A stretch of DNA of 64,000 bases from Pseudomonas fragi (GCF_002269505.1 NZ_NQKQ01000015.1:1-64000); one strand, 5' to 3'; positions 16,470 to 26,210 are shown, counted from the stretch's first letter. The notes: generated by a model not told the origin, from the letters alone. Program-made: numbers and translations.

Positions 16470-17660
16470 TTACAGGCCAGCAGCGGCGCGCAGTTCTTCG
16501 GCGCGGTCGGTACGCTCCCACGTAAACGTGGTGAAGGTATCGTCGCCAACAGTTTTGGTCTGCGGGGTGCGGCCGAAGTGACCGTAAGCAGCAGTTTCCT
16601 GGTACATCGGGTGCAGCAGGTCAAGCATGGTGGTGATGGCGTATGGACGCAGGTCGAATATGTCACGTACCAGCTTGATGATTTTGTCGTCGGAGATTTT
16701 GCCAGTGCCGAAGGTGTTCAACGAAATCGAAGTCGGTTGAGCGACGCCGATAGCGTAGGAAACCTGGATCTCGCAACGATCAGCCAAACCTGCAGCCACG
16801 ATGTTCTTGGCTACGTAGCGACCGGCATAGGCTGCCGAACGGTCAACCTTGGATGGATCTTTACCCGAGAACGCGCCGCCACCGTGACGGGCCATGCCGC
16901 CGTAGGTGTCAACGATGATCTTGCGACCGGTCAGGCCGCAGTCGCCAACCGGGCCACCGATGATGAACTGGCCGGTAGGGTTGATGTGGAACTGGGTGTC
17001 CTTGTGCAGCAGCTCGGCTGGCAGCACATGCTTGACGATCAGTTCCATCACGCCTTCGCGCAGGTCCTTGTACGACACTTCAGGGTTGTGCTGGGTCGAC
17101 AGCACGATGGCGTCGATGGCTACAACCTTGCCGCCTTCGTAGCGGCAAGTGACCTGGGACTTGGCGTCCGGGCGCAACCACGGCAGCAGGCCGGATTTGC
17201 GGGCTTCTGCCTGGCGCTGAACCAACTGGTGAGAGAAGGTGATCGGTGCTGGCATCAGCACGTCGGTTTCGTTGCTGGCGTAGCCGAACATCAGACCCTG
17301 GTCGCCGGCACCCTGATCTTCAGGCTTGGCACGGTCAACACCCTGGTTGATGTCAGGGGACTGCTTGCCGATGATGTTCATCACGCCGCAGGTCGCGCCG
17401 TCGAAACCGACGTCGGAGCTGGTGTAGCCGATGTCGGTGATCACGTCACGAACGATCTGCTCCAGGTCTACCCAGGCCGAAGTGGTCACTTCGCCGGCGA
17501 TGATTGCTACGCCGGTTTTCACCAGAGTCTCGCACGCCACACGGGCGAACTTGTCTTCAGCAATGATGGCGTCCAGCACCGCGTCAGAAATCTGGTCGGC
17601 GATTTTGTCCGGATGCCCTTCAGACACGGACTCGGAGGTGAAAAGGGAGTATTCGCTCAT
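16470..17660 (-). CDS. metK: S-adenosylmethionine synthetase (MetK)
   Basis: 396-residue cytoplasmic enzyme that makes SAM from methionine and ATP. The signature motifs are present: [20 protein letters not shown] (9-28), [12 protein letters not shown] near 115-126 and [19 protein letters not shown] near 260-280. It lies 19 bases behind the ArsR-methyltransferase gene on the same strand and must share its transcript, which places metK under the control of that regulator. SAM made here is used by BioA, BioB, BioC, PqqE and RsmE in this window. Confidence 0.97.
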   Translation of the reverse strand: MSEYSLFTSESVSEGHPDKIADQISDAVLDAIIAEDKFARVACETLVKTGVAIIAGEVTTSAWVDLEQIVRDVITDIGYTSSDVGFDGATCGVMNIIGKQSPDINQGVDRAKPEDQGAGDQGLMFGYASNETDVLMPAPITFSHQLVQRQAEARKSGLLPWLRPDAKSQVTCRYEGGKVVAIDAIVLSTQHNPEVSYKDLREGVMELIVKHVLPAELLHKDTQFHINPTGQFIIGGPVGDCGLTGRKIIVDTYGGMARHGGGAFSGKDPSKVDRSAAYAGRYVAKNIVAAGLADRCEIQVSYAIGVAQPTSISLNTFGTGKISDDKIIKLVRDIFDLRPYAITTMLDLLHPMYQETAAYGHFGRTPQTKTVGDDTFTTFTWERTDRAEELRAAAGL

Positions 17661-17679
17661 CTCGACGGTTTCCTAATAT

Positions 17680-18675
17680 TTACCGATGGTGAGTGTCGCC
17701 AGCTGGCCGCTGAAAGTGGCGGACCTGAAGCTGGAAACCATTACGTAAGCCTACATAGAGGCTTTCCCCGGGAACGAGTCCCGCAGCGGTGGCCCAATGG
17801 GCCAGATCATCTTGTTCAAAACCCAGCCATAAATCACCGCAAGCCTCGCGGGCCCACGCCTGATTATGGCTGCACAACTCTGTTACCAGCAGGCTACCGC
17901 CTGGTTGCAGCAAGGTTGCCAGTTGCTTGAGTGCTTCAGCCGGTGCGGCGAAATGGTGCAAGACCATATTCACAACCACGCAGTCGGCCTGGATCGGTGC
18001 TTCATGCAGCGCGTCGGCCAGGATCAGGCTGACGTTGTTCAGTGACTCGCGTTCACACAGCTGGCGGGCCAACCCAAGCATCACCGGGCTGTTGTCCAGT
18101 GCCGTGACCTGATGGAAGCGACGGGCCAGGTCAGGCAAGAAACTGCCATCGCCGGGGCCAACTTCCAGGGCCGTGGCCGCCGGGCTGAAGCTCAGTTTGT
18201 CGAGCAGGGTTAAAACACTGTCCCGGTATTGCGGCAAGCCGGCGATCAAATCCTGTTGAGCGCGAAACTTTTCGGCGATGCGTGAGAAAAAGTCCTGACT
18301 GGCGGCTGCACGTTGGCTGTGTACGGCGCTGATGCGCGCCTGTACTTCGGCGGGCAAGGTCAGGTTATCGACCTCTTCCAGCAGTGCTGCATGCAATTTG
18401 CCGCCCAGTTGTTCGGTATGGGGCAGGGCGCGGCGATAAAAAATCGCATTGCCTTCGCGCCGGGTTGCGACCAGTCGCGCCTGGGACAGCACCTTGAGGT
18501 GGTGGCTCATCCCGGATTGGCCGGTGGCGAAAATCTGCGCCAGCTCCAGCACACCAAACGAATCGTTGGCCAACGCGCGCAGCACATTGAGTCGCAGCGG
18601 ATCGCCTCCAGCCTTGCACAGGGCGGAGAGCTCGTCGCAATCGTCATGGCGGATTGAAGGCACGCGTAAGTTCAT
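17680..18675 (-). CDS. ArsR-type transcriptional regulator fused to a SAM-dependent methyltransferase domain
   Basis: 331-residue two-domain protein. Residues about 15-95 are an ArsR/SmtB winged helix (SGMSHHLKVLSQARLV at 54-69 is the recognition helix) without the cysteine pattern of metal sensors. Residues about 125-320 are a class I methyltransferase fold with motif I EVGPGDGSFL (171-180) and the acidic end of strand 2 in TALDNS (D194). Related ArsR-methyltransferase fusions adjacent to SAM-cycle genes are thought to sense SAM or SAH. It is the first gene of an operon with metK and divergent from tkt, with a 24-bp palindrome in between. I infer it is a SAM/SAH-responsive autoregulator of metK. 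Confidence 0.88.
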   Translation of the reverse strand: MNLRVPSIRHDDCDELSALCKAGGDPLRLNVLRALANDSFGVLELAQIFATGQSGMSHHLKVLSQARLVATRREGNAIFYRRALPHTEQLGGKLHAALLEEVDNLTLPAEVQARISAVHSQRAAASQDFFSRIAEKFRAQQDLIAGLPQYRDSVLTLLDKLSFSPAATALEVGPGDGSFLPDLARRFHQVTALDNSPVMLGLARQLCERESLNNVSLILADALHEAPIQADCVVVNMVLHHFAAPAEALKQLATLLQPGGSLLVTELCSHNQAWAREACGDLWLGFEQDDLAHWATAAGLVPGESLYVGLRNGFQLQVRHFQRPAGDTHHR

Positions 18676-18715
18676 GGGGCCGCAGTCTAGTTACCCGCTC
18701 AAGCACTCGCAAGTT

Positions 18716-18739
18716 CAATATCAAAACTTTTTGATATTG
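18716..18739. promoter_or_regulatory. 24-bp near-perfect palindrome, candidate operator of the ArsR-methyltransferase
   Basis: Arms CAATATCAAAA and TTTTGATATTG are exact reverse complements around a two-base centre with one asymmetry. It begins 41 bases upstream of the regulator start and 198 bases before tkt. ArsR-family dimers bind such imperfect AT-rich dyads, and the position fits repression of the regulator-metK operon. It is not followed by a GC stem or T-run, so it is not a terminator. Confidence 0.65.
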
Positions 18740-18936
18740 GTCGATAAGTGGCGCGTTTGTCGGGTGAGGTGTGCTTATTAACGAAATGAAATGTCCGATC
18801 CTTAACAGATTGGCTGCCAGATCAAAGGAAAAACGTTTCAGCTGACTATCTGTCATTGCCCCGAGGGCGGTGGGTGAGGGAAAATGCTCGCCTTTTTTCC
18901 GTTTCGATTTAACTTTCAATACCCAGGAGAACAGCG

Positions 18937-20934
18937 ATGCCCAGCCGTCGTGAGCGTGCCAACGCCATTCGTGCACTCAGCATGGATGCCGTGCAAAAAG
19001 CCAACAGCGGCCATCCAGGTGCCCCTATGGGTATGGCGGATATCGCCGAAGTACTGTGGCGCGATTATCTGAAGCACAACCCGAGCAATCCTTCGTTCGC
19101 TGACCGTGACCGCTTCGTGCTGTCCAACGGCCATGGTTCGATGCTGATCTACTCGTTGTTGCACCTGACCGGCTATGACCTGTCGATCGACGACCTGAAA
19201 AACTTCCGCCAGCTGCACAGCCGCACCCCGGGCCACCCGGAGCTGGGTTACACGCCGGGCGTTGAAACCACTACTGGCCCGTTGGGTCAGGGCCTGGCCA
19301 ACGCTGTGGGCTTTGCCCTGGCCGAAAAAGTCATGGGCGCGCAGTTCAACCGTCCTGGCCATAACGTTGTCGATCACCACACCTACGTGTTCCTGGGTGA
19401 TGGCTGCATGATGGAAGGCATTTCCCACGAAGTTGGCTCATTGGCCGGCACCTTGGGCCTGAGCAAACTGATCGCGTTCTACGACGACAACGGCATCTCC
19501 ATCGATGGCGAAGTTGAAGGCTGGTTCACCGACGACACGCCAAAGCGTTTCGAAGCCTACAACTGGCAAGTGATCCGTAACGTTGACGGTCACGATCCGG
19601 AAGAAATCAAAACTGCGATCGAAACTGCACGCAAAAGCGACAAACCAACGCTGATCTGCTGCAAAACCACGATCGGTTTCGGTTCGCCGAACAAGCAGGG
19701 CAAGGAAGACTGCCACGGTGCGCCACTGGGCAACGACGAAATCGCCCTGACCCGCAAGGCTCTGAACTGGAACCACGGCCCATTTGAAATCCCGGCTGAT
19801 ATCTACGCCGAATGGGATGCCAAGGAAGTCGGCGCTGCTGTTGAGTCCGAGTGGGACAAACGTTTCGCTGCCTACGCTGCCGAGTTCCCGGAACTGGCCG
19901 CTGAGCTGTCCCGTCGCCTAAGCGGCAAACTGCCAGCTGACTTCGATGCCAAGGCTAACGCCTACATCGCTGAAGTCGCGGCCAAAGGCGAAACCATCGC
20001 CAGCCGTAAAGCCAGCCAGAACGCCCTGAACGCTTTCGGCCCGCTGTTGCCTGAACTGCTGGGCGGCTCCGCTGACCTGGCCGGTTCCAACCTGACCATT
20101 TGGAAAGGTTGCAAAGGTGTTTCGGCTGAAGACGCCAGCGGCAACTACGTGTACTACGGCGTACGCGAGTTCGGCATGAGCGCCATCATGAACGGTGTTG
20201 CCCTGCACGGCGGCCTGGTGCCTTACGGCGCAACCTTCCTGATGTTCATGGAATACGCCCGCAACGCCATCCGCATGTCGGCCCTGATGAAGCAGCGCGT
20301 AATCTATGTGTTCACCCACGACTCCATCGGCCTGGGCGAAGACGGCCCGACTCACCAGCCGATCGAGCAACTGACCAGCCTGCGTACCACGCCGAACCTG
20401 GACACCTGGCGCCCAGCCGATGCGGTGGAATCCGCAGCTGCCTGGAAATACGCCCTGGAGCGCAACGACGGCCCGTCCGCGTTGATCTTCTCGCGTCAGA
20501 ACCTCAACCACCAAACCCGTGATGCTGGCCAGATTGCCGACATCAACCGTGGTGGTTACGTGCTGAAGGATTGTGCAGGCGAGCCTGAACTGATCCTGAT
20601 CTCGGCCGGTTCCGAAGTGGGCCTGGCCGTTCAGGCCTGGGAAAAACTGACCGAACAGGGCCGCAAGGTTCGTGTTGTATCGATGCCTTGCACCAGCGTG
20701 TACGAAGCTCAAGATGCAGGCTACAAGCAGTCGGTTCTGCCGCTGCAGGTGAGCGCCCGTATCGCGATCGAAGCGTCCCACGCAGACTACTGGTACAAGT
20801 ACGTGGGCCTGGAAGGCCGCGTGATCGGCATGACCACCTACGGCGAGTCGGCGCCTGCGCCTGCCTTGTTCGAAGAGTTCGGTTTCACCCTGGAAAACAT
20901 CCTGGGTCAGGCTGACGAACTGCTGGAAGACTAA
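18937..20934 (+). CDS. tkt: Transketolase
   Basis: 665-residue thiamine-diphosphate enzyme of the pentose phosphate pathway, moving two-carbon units between ketoses and aldoses. The TPP/Mg motif GDGCMMEG is near 155, the family start [16 protein letters not shown] near 26-41, and the pyrimidine-domain [15 protein letters not shown] near 462-476. CCAGGAGAACAGCG supplies a good ribosome binding site. It is followed, past a REP doublet, by epd, pgk and fba, forming the standard Pseudomonas carbon-metabolism cluster. Confidence 0.97.
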   Translation: MPSRRERANAIRALSMDAVQKANSGHPGAPMGMADIAEVLWRDYLKHNPSNPSFADRDRFVLSNGHGSMLIYSLLHLTGYDLSIDDLKNFRQLHSRTPGHPELGYTPGVETTTGPLGQGLANAVGFALAEKVMGAQFNRPGHNVVDHHTYVFLGDGCMMEGISHEVGSLAGTLGLSKLIAFYDDNGISIDGEVEGWFTDDTPKRFEAYNWQVIRNVDGHDPEEIKTAIETARKSDKPTLICCKTTIGFGSPNKQGKEDCHGAPLGNDEIALTRKALNWNHGPFEIPADIYAEWDAKEVGAAVESEWDKRFAAYAAEFPELAAELSRRLSGKLPADFDAKANAYIAEVAAKGETIASRKASQNALNAFGPLLPELLGGSADLAGSNLTIWKGCKGVSAEDASGNYVYYGVREFGMSAIMNGVALHGGLVPYGATFLMFMEYARNAIRMSALMKQRVIYVFTHDSIGLGEDGPTHQPIEQLTSLRTTPNLDTWRPADAVESAAAWKYALERNDGPSALIFSRQNLNHQTRDAGQIADINRGGYVLKDCAGEPELILISAGSEVGLAVQAWEKLTEQGRKVRVVSMPCTSVYEAQDAGYKQSVLPLQVSARIAIEASHADYWYKYVGLEGRVIGMTTYGESAPAPALFEEFGFTLENILGQADELLED

Positions 20935-20954
20935 GTAACAAAGTGGCTGCCTTA

Positions 20955-21017
20955 TTCGCGAGCAGGCTCGCTCCCACAGGATCTAATAGTCCATGTGGGA
21001 GCGAGCCTGCTCGCGAA
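20955..21017. repeat. REP doublet between tkt and epd
   Basis: Two REP palindromes in the inverted orientation (outward TTCGCGAGCAGG, then TGTGGGAGCGAGCC), only about 15 bases apart. It fills the gap between co-directional genes and may uncouple their expression. Confidence 0.9.
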
Positions 21018-21058
21018 ATAGTAGTGGTGAAGGATTCACCTTGGTAATCGAGAACCCC

Positions 21059-22114
21059 ATGCCTCAACCGCGTCCCTACAAAGTTGCACTCAATGGCTAC
21101 GGCCGGATTGGTCGTTGCGTCTTGCGTGCGTTGTTCGAGCGAGGAGCTGCTGCCGGGTTTGAAATTGTTGCACTCAATGATCTGGCCGATATGGCCAGCC
21201 TCGAATATTTGACGCGCTTCGATTCCACTCATGGCCGGTTCCCCGGCGAGATACGGATCGAAGGCGACTGCCTGCATATCAATGGCGACTGCGTGAAAGT
21301 GTTCCGCAGTGCCACCCCCGAGGGGATCGACTGGGCCGCGTTGGGCGTTGACCTGGTGCTGGAATGCTCCGGCGTCTACAACACCCGCGCCGATGGCCAG
21401 CGTTTTCTGGATGCCGGGGCACCTCGCGTGCTGTTTTCGCAACCGATGGCCAGCGACGCCGATGTCGACGCCACCATCGTTTATGGCGTCAACCAGCACA
21501 GCCTTACCGGCGAAGAACGCCTGGTGTCCAACGCCTCCTGCACCACCAACTGCGGTGTGCCGCTGTTGCGTCTGCTGGATCAGGCCCTTGGCCTTGAGTA
21601 CGTGTCGATCACCACGATTCACTCGGCGATGAACGATCAGCCGGTAATCGATGCCTACCATCATGAAGACCTGCGTCGTACACGTTCGGCGTTTCAGTCA
21701 GTGATTCCGGTGTCTACCGGCCTGGCCAAGGGCATCGAGCGTCTGTTGCCGGAACTTGCTGGCCGGATTCAGGCCAAAGCGGTACGGGTGCCGACCTTGA
21801 ACGTGTCGTGCCTGGACATCACTCTGACCACGGCGCGGGACACCGATGCCACAGAAGTGAACCGCCTGCTGCGCGAGGCTGCCACCAGCGGTCCGCTCAA
21901 AGGCTTGCTGGCCTATACCGAGTTGCCGCACGCCAGCTGTGATTTCAATCATGACCCGCATTCGGCGATTGTCGATGCCAGCCAGACCCGCGTTTCCGGC
22001 CCACGCCTGGTGAACCTGCTGGCCTGGTTCGACAACGAATGGGGTTTTGCCAATCGAATGATCGATGTGGCAGAGCATTACTTGCACGTTACCCACCCAA
22101 AACCCGCTCTCTAA
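21059..22114 (+). CDS. epd: D-erythrose-4-phosphate dehydrogenase (Epd)
   Basis: 351-residue member of the GAPDH superfamily that oxidises erythrose 4-phosphate to 4-phosphoerythronate for pyridoxal 5'-phosphate synthesis. The NAD-binding start VALNGYGRIGRCVLRAL (9-25) and the catalytic-cysteine motif SNASCTTNC are present. Placement between tkt and pgk supports Epd over GAPDH, since tkt makes its substrate. The ATG at 21059 was chosen because the frame upstream runs into the REP; its ribosome binding site is weak (GAGAA). Confidence 0.92.
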   Translation: MPQPRPYKVALNGYGRIGRCVLRALFERGAAAGFEIVALNDLADMASLEYLTRFDSTHGRFPGEIRIEGDCLHINGDCVKVFRSATPEGIDWAALGVDLVLECSGVYNTRADGQRFLDAGAPRVLFSQPMASDADVDATIVYGVNQHSLTGEERLVSNASCTTNCGVPLLRLLDQALGLEYVSITTIHSAMNDQPVIDAYHHEDLRRTRSAFQSVIPVSTGLAKGIERLLPELAGRIQAKAVRVPTLNVSCLDITLTTARDTDATEVNRLLREAATSGPLKGLLAYTELPHASCDFNHDPHSAIVDASQTRVSGPRLVNLLAWFDNEWGFANRMIDVAEHYLHVTHPKPAL

Positions 22115-22140
22115 CATTAGAAACTCAGGAATTGTGACCC

Positions 22141-23304
22141 ATGACCGTGTTGAAGATGACCGACCTCGATCTGCAAGGTAAACGCGTACTGATCCGCGAA
22201 GACCTCAACGTCCCAGTCAAGGACGGTGTAGTCACCAGCGATGCGCGTATCCTCGCTTCGCTGCCGACCATCAAGCTGGCTTTGGAAAAAGGCGCGGCGG
22301 TTATGGTCTGCTCGCACCTGGGCCGCCCGACTGAAGGCGAGTTTTCGGCTGAAAACAGCCTCAAGCCTGTAGCCGACTACCTGAGCAAGGCCCTGGGCCG
22401 TGAAGTGCCGCTGGTCAGCGATTACCTCAATGGCGTCGACGTCAAAGCCGGCGACATCGTGCTGTTTGAAAACGTGCGCTTCAACAAGGGCGAAAAGAAG
22501 AACGCCGACGAACTGGCCAAGCAATACGCCGCCCTGTGCGACGTGTTTGTGATGGACGCTTTCGGCACTGCTCACCGCGCCGAAGGCTCGACCCACGGCG
22601 TGGCCAAGTTTGCCAAGGTTGCGGCTGCTGGCCCGTTGCTGGCCGCTGAGCTGGAAGCCCTGGGCAAGGCGCTGGGCGCTCCGGCCAAGCCGATGGCAGC
22701 CATTGTTGCCGGCTCCAAGGTGTCGACCAAACTGGAAGTGCTGAACAGCCTGAGCCAGATCTGCGATCTGCTGATCGTGGGTGGCGGTATCGCCAACACC
22801 TTCCTGGCTGCTGCCGGTCACCCGGTGGGCAAGTCGCTGTACGAGCCTGACCTGCTGGAAACCGCTCGCGCCATCGCTGCCAAGGTCAATGTGCCCCTGC
22901 CTACCGACGTAGTCGTGGCCAAAGAGTTCGCTGAAAGTGCTGCTGCAACCGTCAAGCTGATCGCTGATGTGGCTGCCGACGACATGATTCTGGACATCGG
23001 CCCGCAAACCGCTGCGCATTTTGCCGAGCTGCTCAAGTCTTCGAAGACTATCCTGTGGAACGGCCCGGTGGGTGTGTTCGAGTTCGACCAGTTCGGCAAC
23101 GGTACCAAGGTTCTGGCCCAGGCCATTGCTGACAGTTCGGCGTTCTCGATTGCTGGCGGCGGCGACACCCTGGCGGCTATCGACAAGTACGGCATTGCTG
23201 ATCAAATCTCCTACATCTCCACCGGCGGTGGTGCATTCCTGGAGTTCGTCGAAGGCAAGGTACTGCCTGCCGTTGAGATCCTGGAAAGCCGCGCCAAAGC
23301 CTGA
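22141..23304 (+). CDS. pgk: Phosphoglycerate kinase
   Basis: 387-residue glycolytic/gluconeogenic kinase that interconverts 1,3-bisphosphoglycerate and 3-phosphoglycerate. [15 protein letters not shown] (residues 15-29), [11 protein letters not shown] (the substrate-binding HLGRP) and the C-terminal nucleotide loop [14 protein letters not shown] are all intact. It starts 26 bases after epd with an AGGAATTG site. In Pseudomonas it works mainly in lower glycolysis/gluconeogenesis. Confidence 0.97.
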   Translation: MTVLKMTDLDLQGKRVLIREDLNVPVKDGVVTSDARILASLPTIKLALEKGAAVMVCSHLGRPTEGEFSAENSLKPVADYLSKALGREVPLVSDYLNGVDVKAGDIVLFENVRFNKGEKKNADELAKQYAALCDVFVMDAFGTAHRAEGSTHGVAKFAKVAAAGPLLAAELEALGKALGAPAKPMAAIVAGSKVSTKLEVLNSLSQICDLLIVGGGIANTFLAAAGHPVGKSLYEPDLLETARAIAAKVNVPLPTDVVVAKEFAESAAATVKLIADVAADDMILDIGPQTAAHFAELLKSSKTILWNGPVGVFEFDQFGNGTKVLAQAIADSSAFSIAGGGDTLAAIDKYGIADQISYISTGGGAFLEFVEGKVLPAVEILESRAKA

Positions 23305-23336
23305 AGGTGTTTCAGGCCCTGAAAGGAAGCATGGAC

Positions 23337-23555
23337 ATGGTCAAGTTGTTACCGCTGTTGATGATCGCGGGCTTTTTGGCCGGTTGCGCCGGCTCGAGCA
23401 AGCCGGCGCCCGAGGCTGCAACCCCTGAAGAGAGTGGTTGTTACCAGGCTGACTGGCAGGCGCAAAGTGTGCCGCTGGTCAATAAACGCTCAGGGCCTGA
23501 GGCGCTGGAAAAATACGAGTCGCCCAAGGCTTCACAAGAGCGCGGGTGCCCTTGA
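23337..23555 (+). CDS. Small lipoprotein of unknown function between pgk and fba
   Basis: 72-residue protein with a lipoprotein signal (MVKLLPLLMIAGFLAGC, Cys17 as lipid site) followed by about 55 hydrophilic residues with CYQADW and a C-terminal ERGCP; the two later cysteines could form a disulfide. An ATG two codons earlier (23331) leaves only one base after AAGGAAG, so 23337 is preferred at seven bases. It sits 32 bases after pgk, probably cotranscribed. I do not recognise a family. Confidence 0.75.
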   Translation: MVKLLPLLMIAGFLAGCAGSSKPAPEAATPEESGCYQADWQAQSVPLVNKRSGPEALEKYESPKASQERGCP

Positions 23556-23599
23556 TGTGATATGCGGCCCACCTTATGGGCCGCATAGCTATAGCTGAA

Positions 23600-23615
23600 G
23601 CTGTAACGTTTCAGC
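23600..23615. promoter_or_regulatory. Candidate Cra/FruR-like operator upstream of fba
   Basis: GCTGTAACGTTTCAGC differs at one position from the perfect palindrome GCTGAAACGTTTCAGC, which resembles the Cra/FruR consensus (TGAAACGTTTCA in pseudomonads). It lies 115 bases before the fba start in a 174-base gap. The surrounding AGCTGAA ... TTCAGCT could instead be a simple hairpin. Just upstream, 23563-23586 holds another hairpin (ATGCGGCCC / GGGCCGCAT) without a T-run, possibly a weak terminator of the lipoprotein gene. Confidence 0.4.
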
Positions 23616-23729
23616 TAAATCGAATTGGTCAAATCGGGGCAAACCCCCGATCTGCAATAACTTGAATAGCAGCCGCCGCTACGGCAGGCTTGCACGATTA
23701 ACGACCCTTGTCCGGGAGAGACATACACA

Positions 23730-24794
23730 ATGGCACTTATCAGCATGCGCCAGATGTTGGACCACGCCGCCGAATTCGGCTACGGCGTTCCAGCCTTTAA
23801 CGTAAACAACCTTGAGCAGATGCGCGCCATTATGGAAGCCGCTGACAAGACCGACTCCCCGGTGATCGTTCAGGCTTCGGCCGGTGCGCGCAAGTACGCA
23901 GGTGCTCCATTCCTGCGTCACCTGATCCTGGCTGCAATCGAAGAATTCCCGCATATCCCGGTGTGCATGCACCAGGACCACGGCACCAGCCCTGACGTGT
24001 GCCAGCGCTCGATCCAGCTGGGTTTCAGCTCGGTCATGATGGACGGCTCGCTGGGCGAAGACGGCAAGACCCCGACTGACTACGACTACAACGTTCGCGT
24101 TACTCAGCAAACCGTTGCCCTGGCGCATGCTTGCGGCGTATCGGTTGAAGGCGAGCTGGGCTGCCTGGGTTCTCTGGAAACCGGTATGGCTGGCGAAGAA
24201 GACGGCATCGGTGCAGAAGGCGTTCTGGATCACAGCCAGATGCTGACCGACCCGGAAGAAGCGGCTGACTTCGTCAAGCGCACCCAAGTAGATGCCCTGG
24301 CCATTGCCATCGGTACTTCCCACGGCGCTTACAAGTTCACCAAGCCACCTACTGGCGACGTACTGGCAATCGACCGTATCAAAGAGATCCACAAGCGTAT
24401 CCCGAACACTCACCTGGTGATGCACGGTTCGTCTTCTGTGCCACAAGAGTGGCTGGCGATCATCAACGAGTTCGGCGGCGACATCAAAGAAACCTACGGT
24501 GTGCCGGTAGAAGAAATCGTTGAAGGCATCAAGCACGGCGTGCGCAAGGTCAACATCGACACCGACTTGCGCCTGGCATCGACTGGCGCGATGCGTCGTC
24601 TGATGGCAACCAACCCGAGCGAGTTCGACCCGCGCAAGTTCTTCGGCGCCACCGTAACGGCCATGCGTGACGTGTGTATTGCCCGTTACGAAGCCTTCGG
24701 TACTGCCGGTAATGCTTCGAAGATCAAACCGATCTCTCTGGAAGTCATGTACCAGCGTTACCTCAAAGGTGAGCTGAACGCCAAGGTCAACTAA
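23730..24794 (+). CDS. fba: Class II fructose-bisphosphate aldolase
   Basis: 354-residue zinc aldolase that cleaves or forms fructose 1,6-bisphosphate. Motifs: [14 protein letters not shown] at 18-31, the catalytic Asp/zinc His segment [13 protein letters not shown] near 77-89, the YxxDxxxRHTPP-replacing insertion typical of the long-type class IIA/B enzymes, GTSHGAYKF near 197 and [10 protein letters not shown] near 230. GGGAGAGA precedes ATG. It has its own terminator and a possible operator upstream, so it may be transcribed independently of pgk. Confidence 0.96.
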   Translation: MALISMRQMLDHAAEFGYGVPAFNVNNLEQMRAIMEAADKTDSPVIVQASAGARKYAGAPFLRHLILAAIEEFPHIPVCMHQDHGTSPDVCQRSIQLGFSSVMMDGSLGEDGKTPTDYDYNVRVTQQTVALAHACGVSVEGELGCLGSLETGMAGEEDGIGAEGVLDHSQMLTDPEEAADFVKRTQVDALAIAIGTSHGAYKFTKPPTGDVLAIDRIKEIHKRIPNTHLVMHGSSSVPQEWLAIINEFGGDIKETYGVPVEEIVEGIKHGVRKVNIDTDLRLASTGAMRRLMATNPSEFDPRKFFGATVTAMRDVCIARYEAFGTAGNASKIKPISLEVMYQRYLKGELNAKVN

Positions 24795-24808
24795 GACCGG
24801 CGCGTACT

Positions 24809-24837
24809 AAAAAGCCCGCAGCGATGCGGGCTTTTTT
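24809..24837 (+). terminator. Rho-independent terminator of fba
   Basis: Stem AGCCCGCA / TGCGGGCT with a four-base loop and a following run of six T, 15 bases after the fba stop. Confidence 0.92.
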
Positions 24838-24852
24838 GTGGGTGTCAGTTAT

Positions 24853-24887
24853 GGCCCTCTCCCGAGGGAGAGGGTTGGGGTGAGGGC
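24853..24887. repeat. Single CTCTCCC/GGGAGAG repeat
   Basis: One palindrome GGCCCTCTCCCGAGGGAGAG followed by GGTTGGGGTGAGGGC, a single copy of the element seen as a pair at 15768 and 30458. Confidence 0.8.
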
Positions 24888-24898
24888 AGCGGCTTGGC

Positions 24899-25075
24899 TC
24901 AGCGCTTGAGCAGCCCGCGTACACTGATCCACACAGGAATACCCAAGCCAATCCAGCTCAATACATCCCAGGCGTCGTCACCCAATAGCGCACTGAACAA
25001 GCCCGTTACGCTGACCAGGCCAATGGCCAGCGGGATGGAAAACACTTTCCAGAAGTTCGACTGACGCGGCCTCAT
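24899..25075 (-). CDS. 58-residue two-helix membrane protein coupled to the PepSY gene
   Basis: Short protein starting MRPRQSNFWKVFSIPLAIGL with two hydrophobic helices (about 14-31 and 38-52) and a basic C-terminus RGLLKR. The ATG overlaps the stop of the PepSY membrane protein (ATGA, 25072-25075), so it is translated together with it. It likely partners that protein in the inner membrane in iron-related reduction or transport, by position only. No family recognised. Confidence 0.75.
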   Translation of the reverse strand: MRPRQSNFWKVFSIPLAIGLVSVTGLFSALLGDDAWDVLSWIGLGIPVWISVRGLLKR

Positions 25076-26184
25076 CGTGCGCTCTCCCTGGCCGCGCGTC
25101 TGCGCACCCACCACAGGTACAGCCCGCTGCCGAGCACCACAATGGTCAGCACATCGAGAGCCGCCCAGAGGATTTTCATCGGCATGCCGCCGTAATCGCC
25201 AAAATGCAGCGGTTGGGACATGCCCATGGCGTCCATGTACCACGGTCGTCCGGCCACGGCGGTGACCTCCAGGGTACTGGCATCGATCAATACCGGGGTC
25301 AGCAGGTGCGAGGTCAGGTGCGTGCTGCCTTTCATAAAGACTGCGTAATGGTGCTCGCTGGAGAACCGCGTGCCCGGGAACGCGATAAAATCCGGGCGCA
25401 TGCCGGGCGCGGCTTTGGCGGCGATCTCCAGCAACTGGCTGGCCGGGGCGAGACGGGTCAGTGGCGGGGCGTCGCGGTAGGGTTCGATCATGGCGCTGAG
25501 GCTGTCATTACGCCAGGCGGCAATAATCAGATCGGCACAGGCACTGATAACCCCGGTCACACCTACCACCAAGGCCCAGGTCAGGGTTACGGCGCCAATC
25601 AGGTTGTGCAGGTCGAGCCAGCGCAAGCGGGTGGATTTGTCCGTGCGCACGGTGGCGAATTCATGGCGGCGCATAAAGGGCAGGTACAGCACTGTGCCGG
25701 AGATGATCGCCAGCACAAACAACAGCCCCATAAAGGCCAGCAACAGCTTGCCGGGCAGCCCGGCGAACATGTCCACATGCAGGCGCAGCATGACCATCAT
25801 GAGCCCGCCATTGGCTGACGGCACCTCAATGGCTTCGCCGGTGCGAGCATCGAGCATAAAGGTGTGGGACGAATTGGGTTCGGTGCCGGCGGTGGGCGCC
25901 ATGATCGTGAGGACGGCATTGGGCTCGTCTTCTTCCCAGCCGAAGTACTGCATGACTTCACCCGGCCGATGGGCTTCGGCGGCGCGCACCAGTTGTTGCA
26001 GATCCAGGGTCGGGGTGTCGGCGGGCAGTTCCTTGACCTGTGGCGCATCGCCCAGCAGATGGTCGATTTCATGATGAAAAATCAACGGCAGGCCGGTCAG
26101 TGCCAGCATCAGCAAGAACGCGGTGCAAATCAGGCTGGTCCAGGTGTGGATAAAGGACCAGCGGCGGATGGTTTTGCTTTTCAT
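25072..26184 (-). CDS. PepSY-associated transmembrane protein (iron-uptake-linked)
   Basis: 370-residue inner-membrane protein with four main helices: one near 15-35 (WSFIHTWTSLICTAFLLMLA), and others around 145-170, 195-220 and 340-365. Periplasmic PepSY segments lie between. Histidines near the helix ends (HTW, FHHEID, HLH) could ligate haem, as proposed for PepSY_TM flavin/ferric reductases. The ATG at 26184 follows CAGGATC. It lies downstream of a TonB siderophore receptor, from which a REP doublet separates it, and likely releases iron from the imported siderophore, by analogy with FoxB-like proteins. Confidence 0.85.
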   Translation of the reverse strand: MKSKTIRRWSFIHTWTSLICTAFLLMLALTGLPLIFHHEIDHLLGDAPQVKELPADTPTLDLQQLVRAAEAHRPGEVMQYFGWEEDEPNAVLTIMAPTAGTEPNSSHTFMLDARTGEAIEVPSANGGLMMVMLRLHVDMFAGLPGKLLLAFMGLLFVLAIISGTVLYLPFMRRHEFATVRTDKSTRLRWLDLHNLIGAVTLTWALVVGVTGVISACADLIIAAWRNDSLSAMIEPYRDAPPLTRLAPASQLLEIAAKAAPGMRPDFIAFPGTRFSSEHHYAVFMKGSTHLTSHLLTPVLIDASTLEVTAVAGRPWYMDAMGMSQPLHFGDYGGMPMKILWAALDVLTIVVLGSGLYLWWVRRRAARESAR

Positions 26185-26210
26185 GAAGATCCTGAATGCG
26201 TAAACCCCCG

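Noticed and set aside
18676..18936. SAM or SAH riboswitch upstream of the regulator-metK operon
   Set aside because: I could not draw the conserved core of any SAM/SAH riboswitch here; the AT-rich dyad fits a protein operator better.
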